Numbered from the stretch's first letter, positions 34,359 through 46,305 are shown. The stretch: DNA of 64,000 bases from Nigrospora sphaerica (GCA_018287875.1 JAGVVL010000025.1:62001-126000), one strand, 5' to 3'. Numbers and translations: made by a program. The notes: generated from the letters alone by a model not told the origin.

Positions 34359-35786
34359 CTAAAAGGTGGCAAGAAACTTGGGGAGAAAGTCATGCTCCAG
34401 ACCCTCCCAGATGGTGGTACTGCTCGAGGTGGCCCAGGCGGCACCAATGTACCACGTGTCCCGCCGTCCCTGTAGGGCCTCGAGACGGCCGTAGAGGCCG
34501 TTTTTGATGGCGTCGACGGGGGCGCGGACGTTCCAGGGGTGGGCGGCCTGGTAGACGATGCGCGGGGTGACGGCGGGGTCGGCGTCGGCGGCGCGCACGG
34601 CGGCGGGCAGGCGGGCGAGGTCGGCGGTAACGAGGGCCTCGACGGCGCCGGCGGGCAGCGGTCGCTCAGCCGCCACTGTGACCTGGTAGAGGCCGTCGGT
34701 GCCCGCCTGAGGCACCACCGAGTAGACCACGGGCCCGTCGGGGTAGGCGTAAGGGTTAGCCGGGTGGCGGTTGCGTAGCGTCATGGAGGTGTTGGTGCCG
34801 GCATCTTTGACCACAAGCGAGTACCAGACGCCGTCAGTGAGGGGTGCGAACTGGGCCGCCTCATCGGCGCCCAGGTCGAGCCCGGCGGCCCGCAGGTTGG
34901 CCAGCGTCGGCGGGATTGCCACGATGAGCTTGCGCGCCCGCACGCGCCGCTCACCCGTCGTTGACTGGCCTACCGTGATGGTCATGGGCGCGCCGTCCGC
35001 AGCGGGCCGCTTGACGCGCATTCCGCCCACGCCGTAGAGTACGCGATCGCCGAGGAAGCGGGCGGCGTTCTTGTACAGCGTGCTCGTGTCGTGATTGCTG
35101 GCGATGATGAAACCCTGCTTCAGGGACGCGAGCTCGTACGTGTCGAGGTACTTGAGGATGTACAGCGTCGGCACCTCGAGCAGCGGCACGAAGCCGCCGT
35201 TGAAGTCGAACAGCGTGTTGGCGAGGGCCTCGAGCTCGTACTTCTTCATGAATTCGCCAAAGGGCAGCAGGAGGTCCTCGGGCACGGGCGTCGGGAGGTT
35301 GTAGCCGAACTTAAGATAGGGATACTTAGCGAGCTGGGTGGCATAGCGCTGCAGTCCGACGGCCTGGGCGGCGGCGTCGGGCTGGGTGAAGTTGGGGAGC
35401 AGCTGGCCCGTGGCGAAGTCAACGAACTTTGTGCCGACGCCGAGCTGCTTGCCAACGTTGAGGCTGCCGGCGGGGAAGTCGAAGCGGCGCAGGAAGGCGT
35501 CGACGACGCTTGTGTTAGAGAAGACCTTGACGCCTACGTTAACGGGCGTGCCCGTCGCCGGGTCGTAGTACGTCTCGGTCTGCCCGCCGATCTGGCTTTG
35601 TTTTTCGAGCACGGCGACTGTCTTGTTGTGGTCGAGCAGCCGCGCGGCCGCGTAGACGCCCGCCGCGCCGCCACCAATGATGGCCACATCCACATCGATG
35701 ACGGTGCTGTTCGCGGTGCACGTCGCCGCCGCAGGACCCCCGACGGCCAAGGCGCCCAGCAGGGCCGAAGTGAGCAGTCGGTTCAT
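34359..35786 (-). CDS. Secreted-type FAD-dependent oxidoreductase (amine-oxidase fold)
   Basis: A 475-residue single-exon protein. The start MNRLLTSALLGALAVGG at 35,786 is preferred over the longer open frame because it gives a clean signal peptide (residues 1 to about 22, cut after AAATC or nearby). The FAD Rossmann motif follows immediately: VDVAIIGGGAAGVYAAARLL, then EKQSQIGGQTETY. Towards the C-terminus YIGAAWATSSSTTIWEGLEH contacts the flavin in this fold. It resembles the beta-cyclopiazonate dehydrogenase (CpaO)-like group of fungal FAD enzymes, which oxidise C-N or C-C bonds and can close rings. Here it could carry out an oxidative step on the meroterpenoid in the ER lumen or outside the cell. 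The substrate is unknown. It lies downstream of the PKS on the same strand. Confidence 0.82.
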   Translation of the reverse strand: MNRLLTSALLGALAVGGPAAATCTANSTVIDVDVAIIGGGAAGVYAAARLLDHNKTVAVLEKQSQIGGQTETYYDPATGTPVNVGVKVFSNTSVVDAFLRRFDFPAGSLNVGKQLGVGTKFVDFATGQLLPNFTQPDAAAQAVGLQRYATQLAKYPYLKFGYNLPTPVPEDLLLPFGEFMKKYELEALANTLFDFNGGFVPLLEVPTLYILKYLDTYELASLKQGFIIASNHDTSTLYKNAARFLGDRVLYGVGGMRVKRPAADGAPMTITVGQSTTGERRVRARKLIVAIPPTLANLRAAGLDLGADEAAQFAPLTDGVWYSLVVKDAGTNTSMTLRNRHPANPYAYPDGPVVYSVVPQAGTDGLYQVTVAAERPLPAGAVEALVTADLARLPAAVRAADADPAVTPRIVYQAAHPWNVRAPVDAIKNGLYGRLEALQGRRDTWYIGAAWATSSSTTIWEGLEHDFLPKFLATF

Positions 35787-37052
35787 AGTTAAGAGAGAGG
35801 GGGCTCCGTCTTGGCACGAAAGGAGCAGGGCCGGGGCAGGGCAGAGTTGTGCGATTAATTGCAAAGCAAGGCGGCCAATAGTGAGCGAGCCTGTCAGAAC
35901 CAAAGATTCGCGGTCGGGATGCCGCCAGGCTTTTTTACCACTGATGCACTCCCCAAGTACCCTCGGACTTCAACACTGGCGCCTCGTGCTCCTTTTCCCA
36001 TGGGTACCTCAACTGTCGAGCTACGTAACGTGACGGTGACGAGTCAGGCCGGCAACTTCCTCTTTTATCACAATCAAGGAACATGTAGCCCAAGCTCCAC
36101 CAACCCACGCGCAGTGCGGAGCATATTCGGTAGAAAATTCCAGTGGTTCATGTGTGCACGGCACAACCCGTGATTACGATCGGCCGTGACAGAGTGACCG
36201 ATGAAGCCCCACAAATCCACCGGGGATTTAGGTGAAACAAGCATTGTCTATCAGTTGGGGAGTGGTTGGGAAAGCATGGGGAATTGGTGGGTGCGGAACG
36301 AAACCACAGTGGGGGCGGATAAGATCACGATAGGGGCGGAGGAGACCACGATGAGTGCGTAAACGACCCGCAGTCTCACCTGCTAAGGAATGAGCACAGT
36401 TAAAAGAAGGTTAAGGGGGAGTCGAGGATAGTGAATGAAAAAGAGTCACGAATGTGTAAAAATTCATGCAAACTTTAGAGAATAATGCAGGACCACTTTT
36501 AGTGATCAGATTTTATCTAGTGGAAGGGATTCATAACACCGATAAGGTAACAAAACACCTATATGTTGAGATTTATCAATAGCCTGATTTATGAAAGGAT
36601 CGCGTAAACCTATGAATGAAGTCGGAAGCTATGCACGGATTTCACTTTATATTGCAGGAATCACGTGTGAGCAACAGTACTGGCAGTGGGAATGGCCATG
36701 CGGCCGTGTTCCCACCATGCAACTCGCGGGACAAGGACGAGAAGGCCTCTATAAGGCTGTTACAGGGTGTACTGGGCTTCCCGAGATCTCTTTGACATAC
36801 AACTGAGGTGCCCTACAGTAAGCTTCGCGGAGAGAATTCAAAGCATGTAATATCGTTGTGGTATACAAGTAAGAACCACAAGTCGTCAAAGTTGAGCATG
36901 AGATGTCAAAAAAGGATTATGAAATAAAGTATTTACAAGAACAAAAAACAGACTCCTCGCTATGAAAAGATAAGCAAAACAATGTCTAGTGATAGAAGAA
37001 GCGCTGGTTTAAAAGTCCAACCGAAAGAAAAATTGAGATTCACGACATATCC
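35787..37052. other. Intergenic region between FAD oxidoreductase and PKS
   Basis: 1.27 kb without a gene. It holds the FAD oxidoreductase promoter, a CGATCGGCCGT site at 36,178-36,188, and an AT-richer half next to the PKS 3' end. I searched it for a thioesterase or reductase domain that could extend the PKS and found none. Confidence 0.55.
36178..36188. promoter_or_regulatory. CGATCGGCCGT candidate site
   Basis: Shares GATCGGCCG with the palindrome at 33,159 and with 54,491. It lies about 390 bp upstream of the FAD oxidoreductase start. Confidence 0.3.
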
Positions 37053-40000
37053 CTACCGCCAAGCGGTAATTAGGCGGAATTGCTGGGACTCGGGGGTACC
37101 ATCATCGCTCCAGTCGACGTGGGCGAAGCCGGCACCGAGCAGGACGTCTCGCCAGTGGTGCTCGTGGGCGAGGGCGTAGGCGCGGCCATCCTCAAAACGC
37201 CACCAGCCGTCGAGCAAGCCGAAGACGCAGTCGAGCCAAGGCAGGGGCCGCGCGAGCTCGAGAAGGCAGAGCAGGCCGGCGTCGGGGCGCAGCAGGCTCG
37301 CCATGTGGGCGCCAGCGACGGCGAGGTCGCGCGTCGCGTGCACGCAGTTGGACGAGAGCACGACGTGATAGCGGCCGACGCGTTCGGGGCGGGGAGGACG
37401 CTCGAGGTCGAGTACGGTGAACTCGACGTGCCGCGCCAGCACCTCGCGCCCGTACCGCGCCTCGAATCGCCGCCGCGTGCCCGCCACCAGCGCCGCCGAC
37501 ACGTCGGTAAAGACGTAGCGGAAAGCGGCGCCGCGCACCAGCAGCAGGTCAAGCATGCGACCCGTCGTGCCGCCTGTGCCGCCGCCGATCTCGAGGATGT
37601 CGAGGGGCTCGTCGGAAGATGTAACCACGGAGTCAAGCAGCTGCTCCATGAAGCGGCCCAGCAGCGCGTTGCCCGTCGCGAACATGGGCGACTTGACGTA
37701 GACATCCTCGAGCACCTGCCGCGACGCCGCCTCCTGGAAGAGGAGCTGCAGGCCGTCGGCGGCGCCCATCAGACATGCGCCAAGGTGCGGTCCGGTGATG
37801 CCGAGAAGTTCATGATCGGGCCGGTACTGCGGGTGCTTAGCGAGGATGCCGGTGTACAGCTCCTCGGCTGTCGGCATGTGCTCGTCCTTCCCGTCGTCGA
37901 GGCCGCGGGGCCCCTTGATGTACTGCCGCTCGGCGCCCTCGCCGCCGCAGGTCTCGACGAGGCCCGACGATGCGAGGATGTCCCAGAGCCGGCCCACGAG
38001 CCGTGAGTACTTTGCCTGGTGCGCGACGGGCGGTAGCGGCGCGCCCACCGGTAGGGCGCGCAGGTCACATCCGAGCGCCGCGAAGGCGTCGACGATGTAT
38101 GTGTGCACGAGGCGCATCTGATCCGGGTGCACCTGGGTGAAGAAGCCGGCGAAGCCCGTCTCCTGCGTTACGAGACCTGTGGCCTGCTTCAGCGACGCGA
38201 AGGCCCGCGTGCTCTGCTCGACGAAGGTGCTGCTGTTGAGCCCTGGAGATGTGTGGGTAGGCGGCGCCAGCGAGGCTTCGTCCTGCGGCGTCGCCGATGA
38301 CGACGACGCCAGATTTCGGGGCCGAGCGCCCGGCAGCGGCGCGGCGCCCTCGTGGGGGAAGAGAGCGGCGCAGAGGCCCGGGAAGGTCAAGTTCTCGTCG
38401 ACATTGGCGACGTCGACGCGACCGCCAAAGGCCTTCTTGATGTCCGACTTGAGCTGCATCATGACGAGCGAGTCGAGCCCTAGCATGACCAAGGGGGTGT
38501 CGGCGGGCAGGCTGTCACTGATGTCGACGTGCTGCGCAAGCAGGGCCAGGAGGGCCTTAGCGTTCTCCGACTCGTCGGGCGTGTCGAGGTCGGCGGCCGA
38601 CGAGAGCGAGGTCGACGACGACAGGCCTGACGCGTCGCTGCAGTCGTCAGCAATGAGGTTGGATGCGCTGTAGGTACGGTTGCCTATGCCGCGTGGGCGC
38701 CAGTCGTGGTCACCGTGGTCCCGCCCGCGGCTCGGCGAACGGCGGGTCGGGCTGACGCGAGTCTCCTCAAAGCCGACGACGGGGGCGCCGCGGGGAGAGT
38801 CGGCGCGCGTGAGGAGGGCCGCGGAAGTCGTGGCTCCGTTCTCGCCGCCGTCGGCCAGCACGAGGGCCTGACGCAGCGAACGCGTCGAGATCTGAGTGAA
38901 GCGAGCGCCCAAGACGGATAGGGCGGGCGCCTTTTGGCTCGGGCTGAAGACTATGAGGTCGCAGACGACGTCCTTGGGGCTCTGGCGCTCGAGCCGCGAG
39001 TGGACGGTCCAGGGTCCCTCGACGGCGGCGCCCGTGAGGGCGCCGCGCAGGCTGGCATGGGGGATGACGGACTCGATGCCCTTGCAGATGTACAGGCTGT
39101 CCTTGACGAGGCCCTCGAGGCTACCGGCGTGGATCTCGCCCACGATGAGCACGTTGTCGAACAGCGGCGGGATCAGCGCCGTGGCCGCGCACCGCTGCGC
39201 CGCGACGTCAGGCATGTCGACGACGCCCACGGCCTCGAGGCCTTGGGACGTGATGGACCGGATGCCCATGTAGCGCTTGTCGTAGTCGGCCACCTGGCCC
39301 AGCAGCTTGGTCACGAAGGTACCGTTCACCTGCGACGCCTCGGGATCCTGGCGCAGGCTCGCACACCGGTCCGACAGCGACCGGCACAGCGAGAGGTACG
39401 CCCGCGTTTCCGAGTTTTGGGTCGTTGGCCCTACGATGCCTGACGCATGGAGCTCCTCCTGGCCCTCATGGGCGTCCTCGACGGCCTGACTCTCCACTGA
39501 GAAGTCCCACGTGCCGCCGGGCGAGCCCGTCTTCCTCCGCAGCACCATGCGGAGCGCGCGCTGGCGGTCCAATCCAAAGGGCCGGTGCAGGCTGACCTGG
39601 TGGACAGCCACCGGCGCGCCGTCATTTGTATAGCCGGGGACGAGCTGGAAGGCGCGGACGGCCGCCTCCATCCAGACCGACGCCGGCGCCAGCGTGCGTC
39701 CGAAGATGGTGCGACCCTGCACGAAGAGGGCGTAGTCCTCGTGGTCCTGATTGATGGCGAACTTGGCCACGTGCTCGGCCGCCTCGAGGAGTGACACAAA
39801 GGGGCGCGGCTTAAATGGCGAACCGGCGCTGGGCGACCGGGCGTCGGCGGTCTTCTCACGGAGCGGCAGCCAGAGGCGCGCGCTTTCGAAGCAGTAGGAC
39901 GGCAAATCGACGGCAGCATACGACGCGACCTGGGCGCCGTGGAACAGCCATGCCTGCACGGGCACGCCCTCGCGCCAGAGGTCGAGCGTCGCGCGCGTGA

Positions 40001-43000
40001 CGTGGTCGAGGGCTTCGGCGCCGTAGGGGCGAGCCGAATAGAAGATTGACGACGACGAAGCCGTCGAAGACGTGGCCTGGAGGGCGCGGCGGGCCAACGT
40101 GGTGCCGACGGAGCGGGAGCCGGCCTCGAGCCAAACGCAGGGTCCGAAACGGGCCTCGAGGCGGCCCACGGCGTCGCCAAAGTAGACGGCGTCGCGCGAC
40201 TGCTGCGTGATCATGGCCGGCGTTGCCCGCGACCAGTCGGCGGGCGAAGCCGCGCAGGCCTCGATGGGGATCCGGCCCTCACGCAGCGTCAGGCCCTCGA
40301 CGAGCCGGCGGTACTCGGGCAGGATGGGCTCGACGAGGGGCGAGTGGAACGCGTGCGTCACCTCGAGCCGCTGCGTCGCAACACCCCGGGTCTGGGCGGC
40401 CTCCTCGATGGCCATGATGGCCGTCTCGGTGCCTGCCAAGATGTGGTGTATAGCCGAATTGCGGCAGGCGACGGCGGGCGTCGCGGTCTCGGTCTCGCAA
40501 CCGCTGGCCACGGCGCCCTGAAGGGCATCCACGGTGGCGGCGTCGGCGTCGACGGACAGCATACAACCCATCTCGGGGCCCCAACGGGCCTGGATGAGGG
40601 CGGCACGGCCGGCAACGAGGCGCAGGGTGTCGCGCAAGCTCAGCACACCGCTGACGGCGAGCGCCGTGAGCTGGCCGAGGCTGTGGCCGACGAGGGCGCA
40701 CACAGGCAGACCCGCGTCAAGCCAGGCCATGGCCACGGCGTACTGGACGGTGAACTGCAGGCAATGCAGGGCGACGAGGTCGTCGACGGGCTCGGCGCGG
40801 AAGAGGAGAGATAGTAAACCCTCCTCCTCGCCCGCTGTTGTTGTTGTTGCTACGAGGCCTAGCGACTGCGCCGTACGGTCGCAGGCGTCGACGTGGTGTC
40901 GCAACAGCGCGCAGCCGTAGTACGCCTCCTCACTAAAGTGGACCTCGCGGCCTGTCTGACCCCCAAAGACGAGCACGACGGGTCGCGCGCTCCCGGGCCT
41001 TCGGGTTATCATCGTCCTGGCGGTATCGCTGCTGCGCAGGCCCGCCTGGAGCTCCTCTACGGTGCCGGCGGAAAAGACGCGGCGGTGCGCCAGATCGTGG
41101 TTCTGCGTCTGCGCCAGCCGGCAAGCCACTGCGGCGACAAGGGCGGACCCGTCGAGGCCCCGCTGCTGCTGTTGGCTCTCGACGAAGGCCGAGAGAGCGT
41201 CGCAGTAGCGGCGTAGGCTGGCGGGCGAGTGGGCGCTGATGAGAAAGGGATATTTCTGGGGCCGAGCCGCGTGTTCAGGCCCCCGCGGTTCCGGCTCCGG
41301 TCCCGGCGGCGGCTGGCAGAGCACAAAGGCGGCGTTAGTGCCCGAGGCGCCGTAGTTGTTGACGAGAGCGGCGCGGAAGGGCGCGTCCCAGGGCCGCAAG
41401 CGCGTGGCCACCTCCATGTGGCCCTCGTGGACGCCCGAGATGGCCGGGTTGAGCACCGTGAAGTTGGCCTGCGGCGGAATCTTGGCGTGCCGCAGCATGA
41501 GGACCGTCTTGATGAAGGCAGCGACGCCTGAGGCGGCCTCGGTGTGGCCGAAGTTGCCTTTGACGGACCCAAAGACGAGCGGCTGCGCGTCGGGCCGCTG
41601 CGCCTTGCCGAGCACCTTCTGCAGGCTTCGGCACTCGATGGGGTCGCCCTTTGCGGTGCCGGTGCCGTGCGCCTCGACGTAGGAGATGCGCGCGGGCGCT
41701 ATGGCGGCGCGGCGCAGCACGTCGGCGTAGAGGTCGCTCTGTGACTCGGACGACGGCAGCGTGATGGAGCGGTTGCCCTTGCTGTTGTTGACGCCCGATG
41801 CGGCCACAACGGCGAGCACACGATCGCCGGCGGCCACTGCAGCCGCAAGGGGCTTGAGTAGCACGAAACCGCCGCCCTCCCCGCGCTGGTAGCCGTTGGC
41901 ATTGGCGTCGAAGGGCCGGCACTGGCCCGTTGGGCTCAGGAATGACGCTGCGTCGAGGTTCTGGTGCGACCGGCCCTCGGCCGTCGTGAGGTTAACGCCG
42001 CCCGCGAGCGCGGCGTCGCACTCGCCGGCCGCGAGGGCGCGGCATGCGGCGTGCAAGGCGACGCCCGACGACGAGCACGCCGTGTCGACGGCCATGGACG
42101 GGCCCGTGAGCCCGAAGAAGTGACTGATGCGGCCGGGCGCGAAGGCGCGCGCCGTGCCCGTGAAGGAAAAGGCTGTCGCGTCGTGCGAGTTGACGTTGGC
42201 CTCGTAGTCGCACGACGACACGCCCACGTAGCAGCCCACGCGGTCGCTCGCCTGCGCTTCCGGTCGCGGCTGGAAGTAGCCGCCGGACTCGAGCGCCTCG
42301 TAGGCGAGGTGAAGCGCCAACCGCTGCTGGGGGTCCATGAACTCAGCTTCGCGCGGCGACTTGCGGAACAGCCCGTAGTCGAAGGCCTCGACGGGCCCCA
42401 GCGCCGTCGCCGTCCGCCGCGCCTCGAGCGTCGCCCAGAACTGTGCGGGGTCGTCGGCCTGCGGGAACCGGCACGATAGCCCGATGACGGCGACGGCGTC
42501 GTCGCCGTAGGCATAGGGCAGCGTCTCGGGTGCCGCCGCTGCTGGCCGCGCGACTCGGATGGGCACCGTTGTCGCAAAAGACGGCCGTGGCGCGCACTCC
42601 ATGGGGCCGAGCACCCACTGCTGAAGCTTAGCACCCGCCGGCGCTTGGGCTGCCATGGTCTGAAAGGACCGCGTCATGGTGGTGTGCCAGTCGGCGCGCT
42701 CAAGCAGGATGCAGCGCAGCGCCGTTTCGTGGAGCGGCGTCGTGTTGTCATGGGACGTCACGAGTTCGCCGCTGTCGCTGCGTCGCAGGGGTACGAGGGG
42801 TCGCGCGTCGCGCGGGAACCGCAGCAGCGGCACAGCATCGCATATGGCTAGGAGTTTCTGAAACAATGGCGTGTGGTCACCGTGGTGGTAGCGGCCGCCC
42901 AGGTTTATCCGCTTTACAGAGGCGCCCTTCTGCTCGAGCGCCGCCACGAGACCTGACGCCGCGCCTTTCCGCGTCGTGATGGTGGCGCTGCATGCATCCG

Positions 43001-43762
43001 AACGCACGCTGATGTACGCCTGTCGGTAGCCGTTCAACGTCAGTATCGTGCCGGGCAAGGGGGGCAGGCAACACCGGGTAGGAAGGGGAGGGGACCCTGT
43101 ACCGGTGCAAATTCATCTACCAAGGCGGCAATGGTGCTGCCGTCTTCATCGCCCTCCTGTCGCGCCCATCGCGCACCGAGACACACGGTGGGCTCTGAGG
43201 ACTTCAGCTCGTCGAGGTCAACGCAAGCGGCGGCGCATACGGCCAGCCGCACGGCGACGGCCGCGTTGTGTGCCAGCTCAGCCTTGTTGCGGGAGCACGA
43301 AAGCGCCATGGCGGAGAGCAGGCCGATGCAGAGCCCCTGGATGCCGCCACCCCGGAGCTCTCCTAGCCTTTGACCATGCAGGTCCCTCTCGCTCAGGTCG
43401 GCATTGCTGTGCATTAAGGCCATGTACTCGGCGATGTGGGTGAGGACGGTGAGAAGTGCGTGGTATATGTTGGAGGGCGCGCCTTCGGGGCGGCGCAGCA
43501 GCGCACCCGAGGCGGAAGCGTGACCATCCGAGGAGAGCCAGGCTGATATTGCTTGGAACAGTGGCGTGGTGTCGAGGCTGTGAAAGATGGGCTCGCGGTC
43601 AGTGAGGAGGGCCCAGACATGGGGCAGTTCGGCGAGCGCCTGTCTCAACCGCGCAAAGCCGGCGTCGTGGAGGAGAGTCGAGCGCAGCTGCCCGAGGCTG
43701 GCAGCGCTCTGGTTCGTGATGAGTGAGCCGCACACCAGCATCGAAGTGCATGTCCCCGCCAT
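37053..43762 (-). CDS. Non-reducing polyketide synthase SAT-KS-AT-PT-ACP-CMeT, no release domain
   Basis: Two exons (43762-43103 and 43019-37053; 83-bp intron with a TACTGAC branch site) give about 2,208 residues. SAT has GLCIG with Cys145. KS has DTACSSS (Cys about 535), EAHGTGT and NFGHTEA. AT has GHSLG (Ser about 1000). PT is at about 1250-1560. ACP has GLDSL (Ser about 1737). CMeT has [10 protein letters not shown] (about 2030) and SSNCVHAT. Such enzymes make C-methylated orsellinic-type acids from acetyl/malonyl-CoA and SAM. Two oddities: the protein ends in the CMeT (QFRLITAWR) with no thioesterase or reductase domain, and the PT position normally held by the catalytic His reads VQGR (residue 1323), although the Asp (PPLFDN, about 1508) is present. 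It is divergently arranged with an SDR. I expect a methylated aryl acid, released or taken up by another protein. Confidence 0.92.
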
Positions 43763-44526
43763 GGTGTGGAACACTGCCTTGCAGACGTCAGGATGCCACA
43801 AGTCAGGTAATGGGGGTCAATCAGGACAAGGCAAAGGTCTTGCTAAGTGGTTAATTGATATCGAAAATGGCCCGATGTTTTGGGTCCCTTCACTCTGGTG
43901 TTTCTTATCGCCCGGCACATGGCCTATGTGGTCACGTCCTCGGCCGCCCCCCCCCCCCCCGCTCAGATGTTTTGTTCTGATGCATGTCAGCCACCTGCTG
44001 TCGGTGATATGGGATCCCACGGATGTGATAGTCGTGTCCGGCCGCCCTTGTGTGGCCCGGCCCTCGTATGATACGGGGAATTCGCGGAGCCCGAGTCATA
44101 CAAGCGGCAGTGCCCCCAAGGGCCTCGAATAGCCCTGAAAAAGGCGTTCTGCGGCAAGACTTGTGGGTTGTGGGCGCTGCATATCCACTGGGGACTTTTC
44201 CGATGCCGGCCCACGCCTCGGTTTTTCGCCGGAGCTAGCCCCAGCCAGGACCTGTTTATGGGGAAGGACGTCTATAAATGGGTTCACAAAGATTCTGCAG
44301 GGCGGAAATGGAAGTGGGTTGAAACATTAACGGTTCTACTTGGTACTGCCCTGGTTCTGTACTACCAACCCTCGATCCAACCTTGCCTCCTATCTCGCAT
44401 CCGTCATCCAACGCCACCTCCACCCCCCACCACCCACCCCCCTGATCTGTAACAAACCACGGTTCCAATTTACCGATTTACGCCCGAGGCTTGCACTCTA
44501 CCCGCCTCCGCGCCCTACCCATTACC
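43763..44526. promoter_or_regulatory. Bidirectional promoter region, PKS / SDR
   Basis: 764 bp between divergent starts. It contains a run of 14 C around 43,950, and TCTATAAATG at 44,271-44,280, a TATA-like element on the SDR side about 250 bp before its ATG. A CCACC-rich pyrimidine tract lies near 44,410. No gene seen. Confidence 0.5.
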
Positions 44527-45411
44527 ATGGCATCCACCGCCGCGATCCAGCCAGCCACCCTGTCGGGCAAGACGTGCCTCGTGACGGGTGGCGCCGGCGG
44601 GCTTGGCAAGGCAATCGCCACCGCCTTCCTCCAAGCGGGGGCCCAAGTGGTCGTCGTCGACGTCCACGAGGAGCGCGTGCGCCAGACCGAGGCCGACCTC
44701 GCGGCGACGGGGCCCGGCTCGCTCACGGCCGTGACCGCCGACATCACGAGCCAAGAGGCCATGGAGCGGCTCTTCGCCGACATTGCTAGCAAGTTCCAAA
44801 GGCTAGACATCCTTGTCAATAACGCCGCCATCATGGACCGCTTCGAGCCAGTGGGCGACCTCGACCTGGCGCTGTGGGACAAGGTGCTCGCCATCAACCT
44901 GACGGCGCCGGCGCGGCTCAGCAAGCTGGCCATCGCGAGCATGCTCCAGGGGGGGTCCCAGCGCCAGGATGAAAACGCCACGACGGCGCCAGCGATGACG
45001 CCGGCGGTGGCAGGTCCCGGCAGGCCCAAACCGACGGGCCACATCATCAACATCGCGTCGGGAGCGGCCAAGGCAGGCTGGCTGGCGGGCACGGCGTACA
45101 CGGCCAGCAAGCACGGGCTCGTGGGGCTCACTAAGAGCACGGCAGCCTTCTACGGCGAGCAGGGGGTCCGCTGCAACGTGCTGGCGCTGGGTGTCATGCC
45201 CGAGACCAACATCAACGACGCCTTCGCGGCTGGCATGCACGCCGGCGGCCGCCAGAAGGTGGGCGCCATTCTGTCGGGGGTCCGGCCAACGCCCTGCGAC
45301 CCGGCTGACGTGGCGGCGCTGTGCGTTGCCCTCACCTCAGGCCCGGCAGGCAATGCCGTCAACGGGGCTGTGATTGCGGTGGACCATGGTTGGACCAGCG
45401 TCGTGGGCTAG
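44527..45411 (+). CDS. Short-chain dehydrogenase/reductase (classical)
   Basis: A 294-residue single-exon protein. The start MASTAAIQ (ACCATGG context) is chosen over an upstream in-frame ATG. The NAD(P) Rossmann motif TGGAGGLG lies at residues about 19-26, NNAA at about 97-100, and a Ser (IASGAA) precedes the catalytic YTASK (about 194-198). The acidic DVHEE after the second strand favours NAD(H). The region between the NNAA motif and the catalytic Ser has an Ala/Pro-rich insertion (residues about 146-175), longer than usual. It lies divergently from the PKS and presumably oxidises or reduces an alcohol/ketone of the product; 3-hydroxyterpene oxidation is a common job in such clusters. Substrate unknown. 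Confidence 0.88.
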   Translation: MASTAAIQPATLSGKTCLVTGGAGGLGKAIATAFLQAGAQVVVVDVHEERVRQTEADLAATGPGSLTAVTADITSQEAMERLFADIASKFQRLDILVNNAAIMDRFEPVGDLDLALWDKVLAINLTAPARLSKLAIASMLQGGSQRQDENATTAPAMTPAVAGPGRPKPTGHIINIASGAAKAGWLAGTAYTASKHGLVGLTKSTAAFYGEQGVRCNVLALGVMPETNINDAFAAGMHAGGRQKVGAILSGVRPTPCDPADVAALCVALTSGPAGNAVNGAVIAVDHGWTSVVG

Positions 45412-46305
45412 GCAGGGAAGGGAGGGTATGGAACGGGTCAGGGGGGGGAATCGGAACATGGTAGCGACGGTGTGCCCTTCGGTACATTTTTAGGCCTTAG
45501 GCGGAGAATTGATTAGCCGCTTAGACTCCCACCCTTGAACTTGCTATACCCCTGTACCATGTAAAGCTCGCGGTACGTAATCCCGGTTCGTTTCTTGGGT
45601 CGCCAGGGGATGGGACGAATGTGGGGGTTGCGGTTTCGCCTCTAGCCGGCGGGTGGAGATTGCGGGCGGTCAGCCAAGCTTTTGATCACCCTAGGCAAGG
45701 TATGCCTTGGTAGTGCTTGACCGTGACGGATACCGACGAGGGGGTTCCCAATACAGGATACAGACAAACAGCACGGCTGTGGCACCGTTATTAACACTTA
45801 ACCAGGTCCGGCATGTCCATCGAGATACAGAGTTGCTAGCTCCCTTTAGACTGAAAATGTTGGTTCAAGCTGGTAGATACAGCTACTAATTACCCAGTTA
45901 GTGGGTGCCCATGCGGCTCCCTCCCGCCGCAGGCATTTAACGACCAGCATGCCAGCGGCGGCCAAACCTTATCGTTATGGGGTGCCCGGAAGCGCGAAGC
46001 ATGGCTATTCCCGATGGGGGATTAAATCCAAATGCCAAAATGTTAGCTCGTTATGAGGTCACCGCCAAGAATTGTCCGAATGCCGGGGTGGGGAGGCCGG
46101 GTTAACGGCGGACACCGATCCGCCGGGGCGTATTGCGGCGAATAGGCCATGGTAAACATGTATGTAGTTAGTTGCAGAGTAGGGTGGCCTGCGCCTGTTT
46201 CACCAACCATCAGTGCAGACTTTGACGTTTCCTTGGTATCGTCGACCCTTGGGGGCATTTGGCACTGTCGCATTCCCCAGGTAGGTCATGGAGCATTTCC
46301 GAAAC

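Noticed and set aside
35091..35792. A 233-codon plus-strand open frame over the FAD oxidoreductase
   Set aside because: Mirror reading of the flavoenzyme, with repetitive Gly/Glu/Val composition and no motif.
36000..37052. Possible missing thioesterase exon of the PKS
   Set aside because: No GxSxG or reductase motif in any frame in the space available, and the PKS frame ends in a clean stop right after a complete CMeT.
37080..38006. A 308-codon plus-strand open frame over the PKS CMeT domain
   Set aside because: Antisense shadow in GC-rich coding DNA; no protein-like features, and the opposite strand encodes a complete SAM-binding domain.
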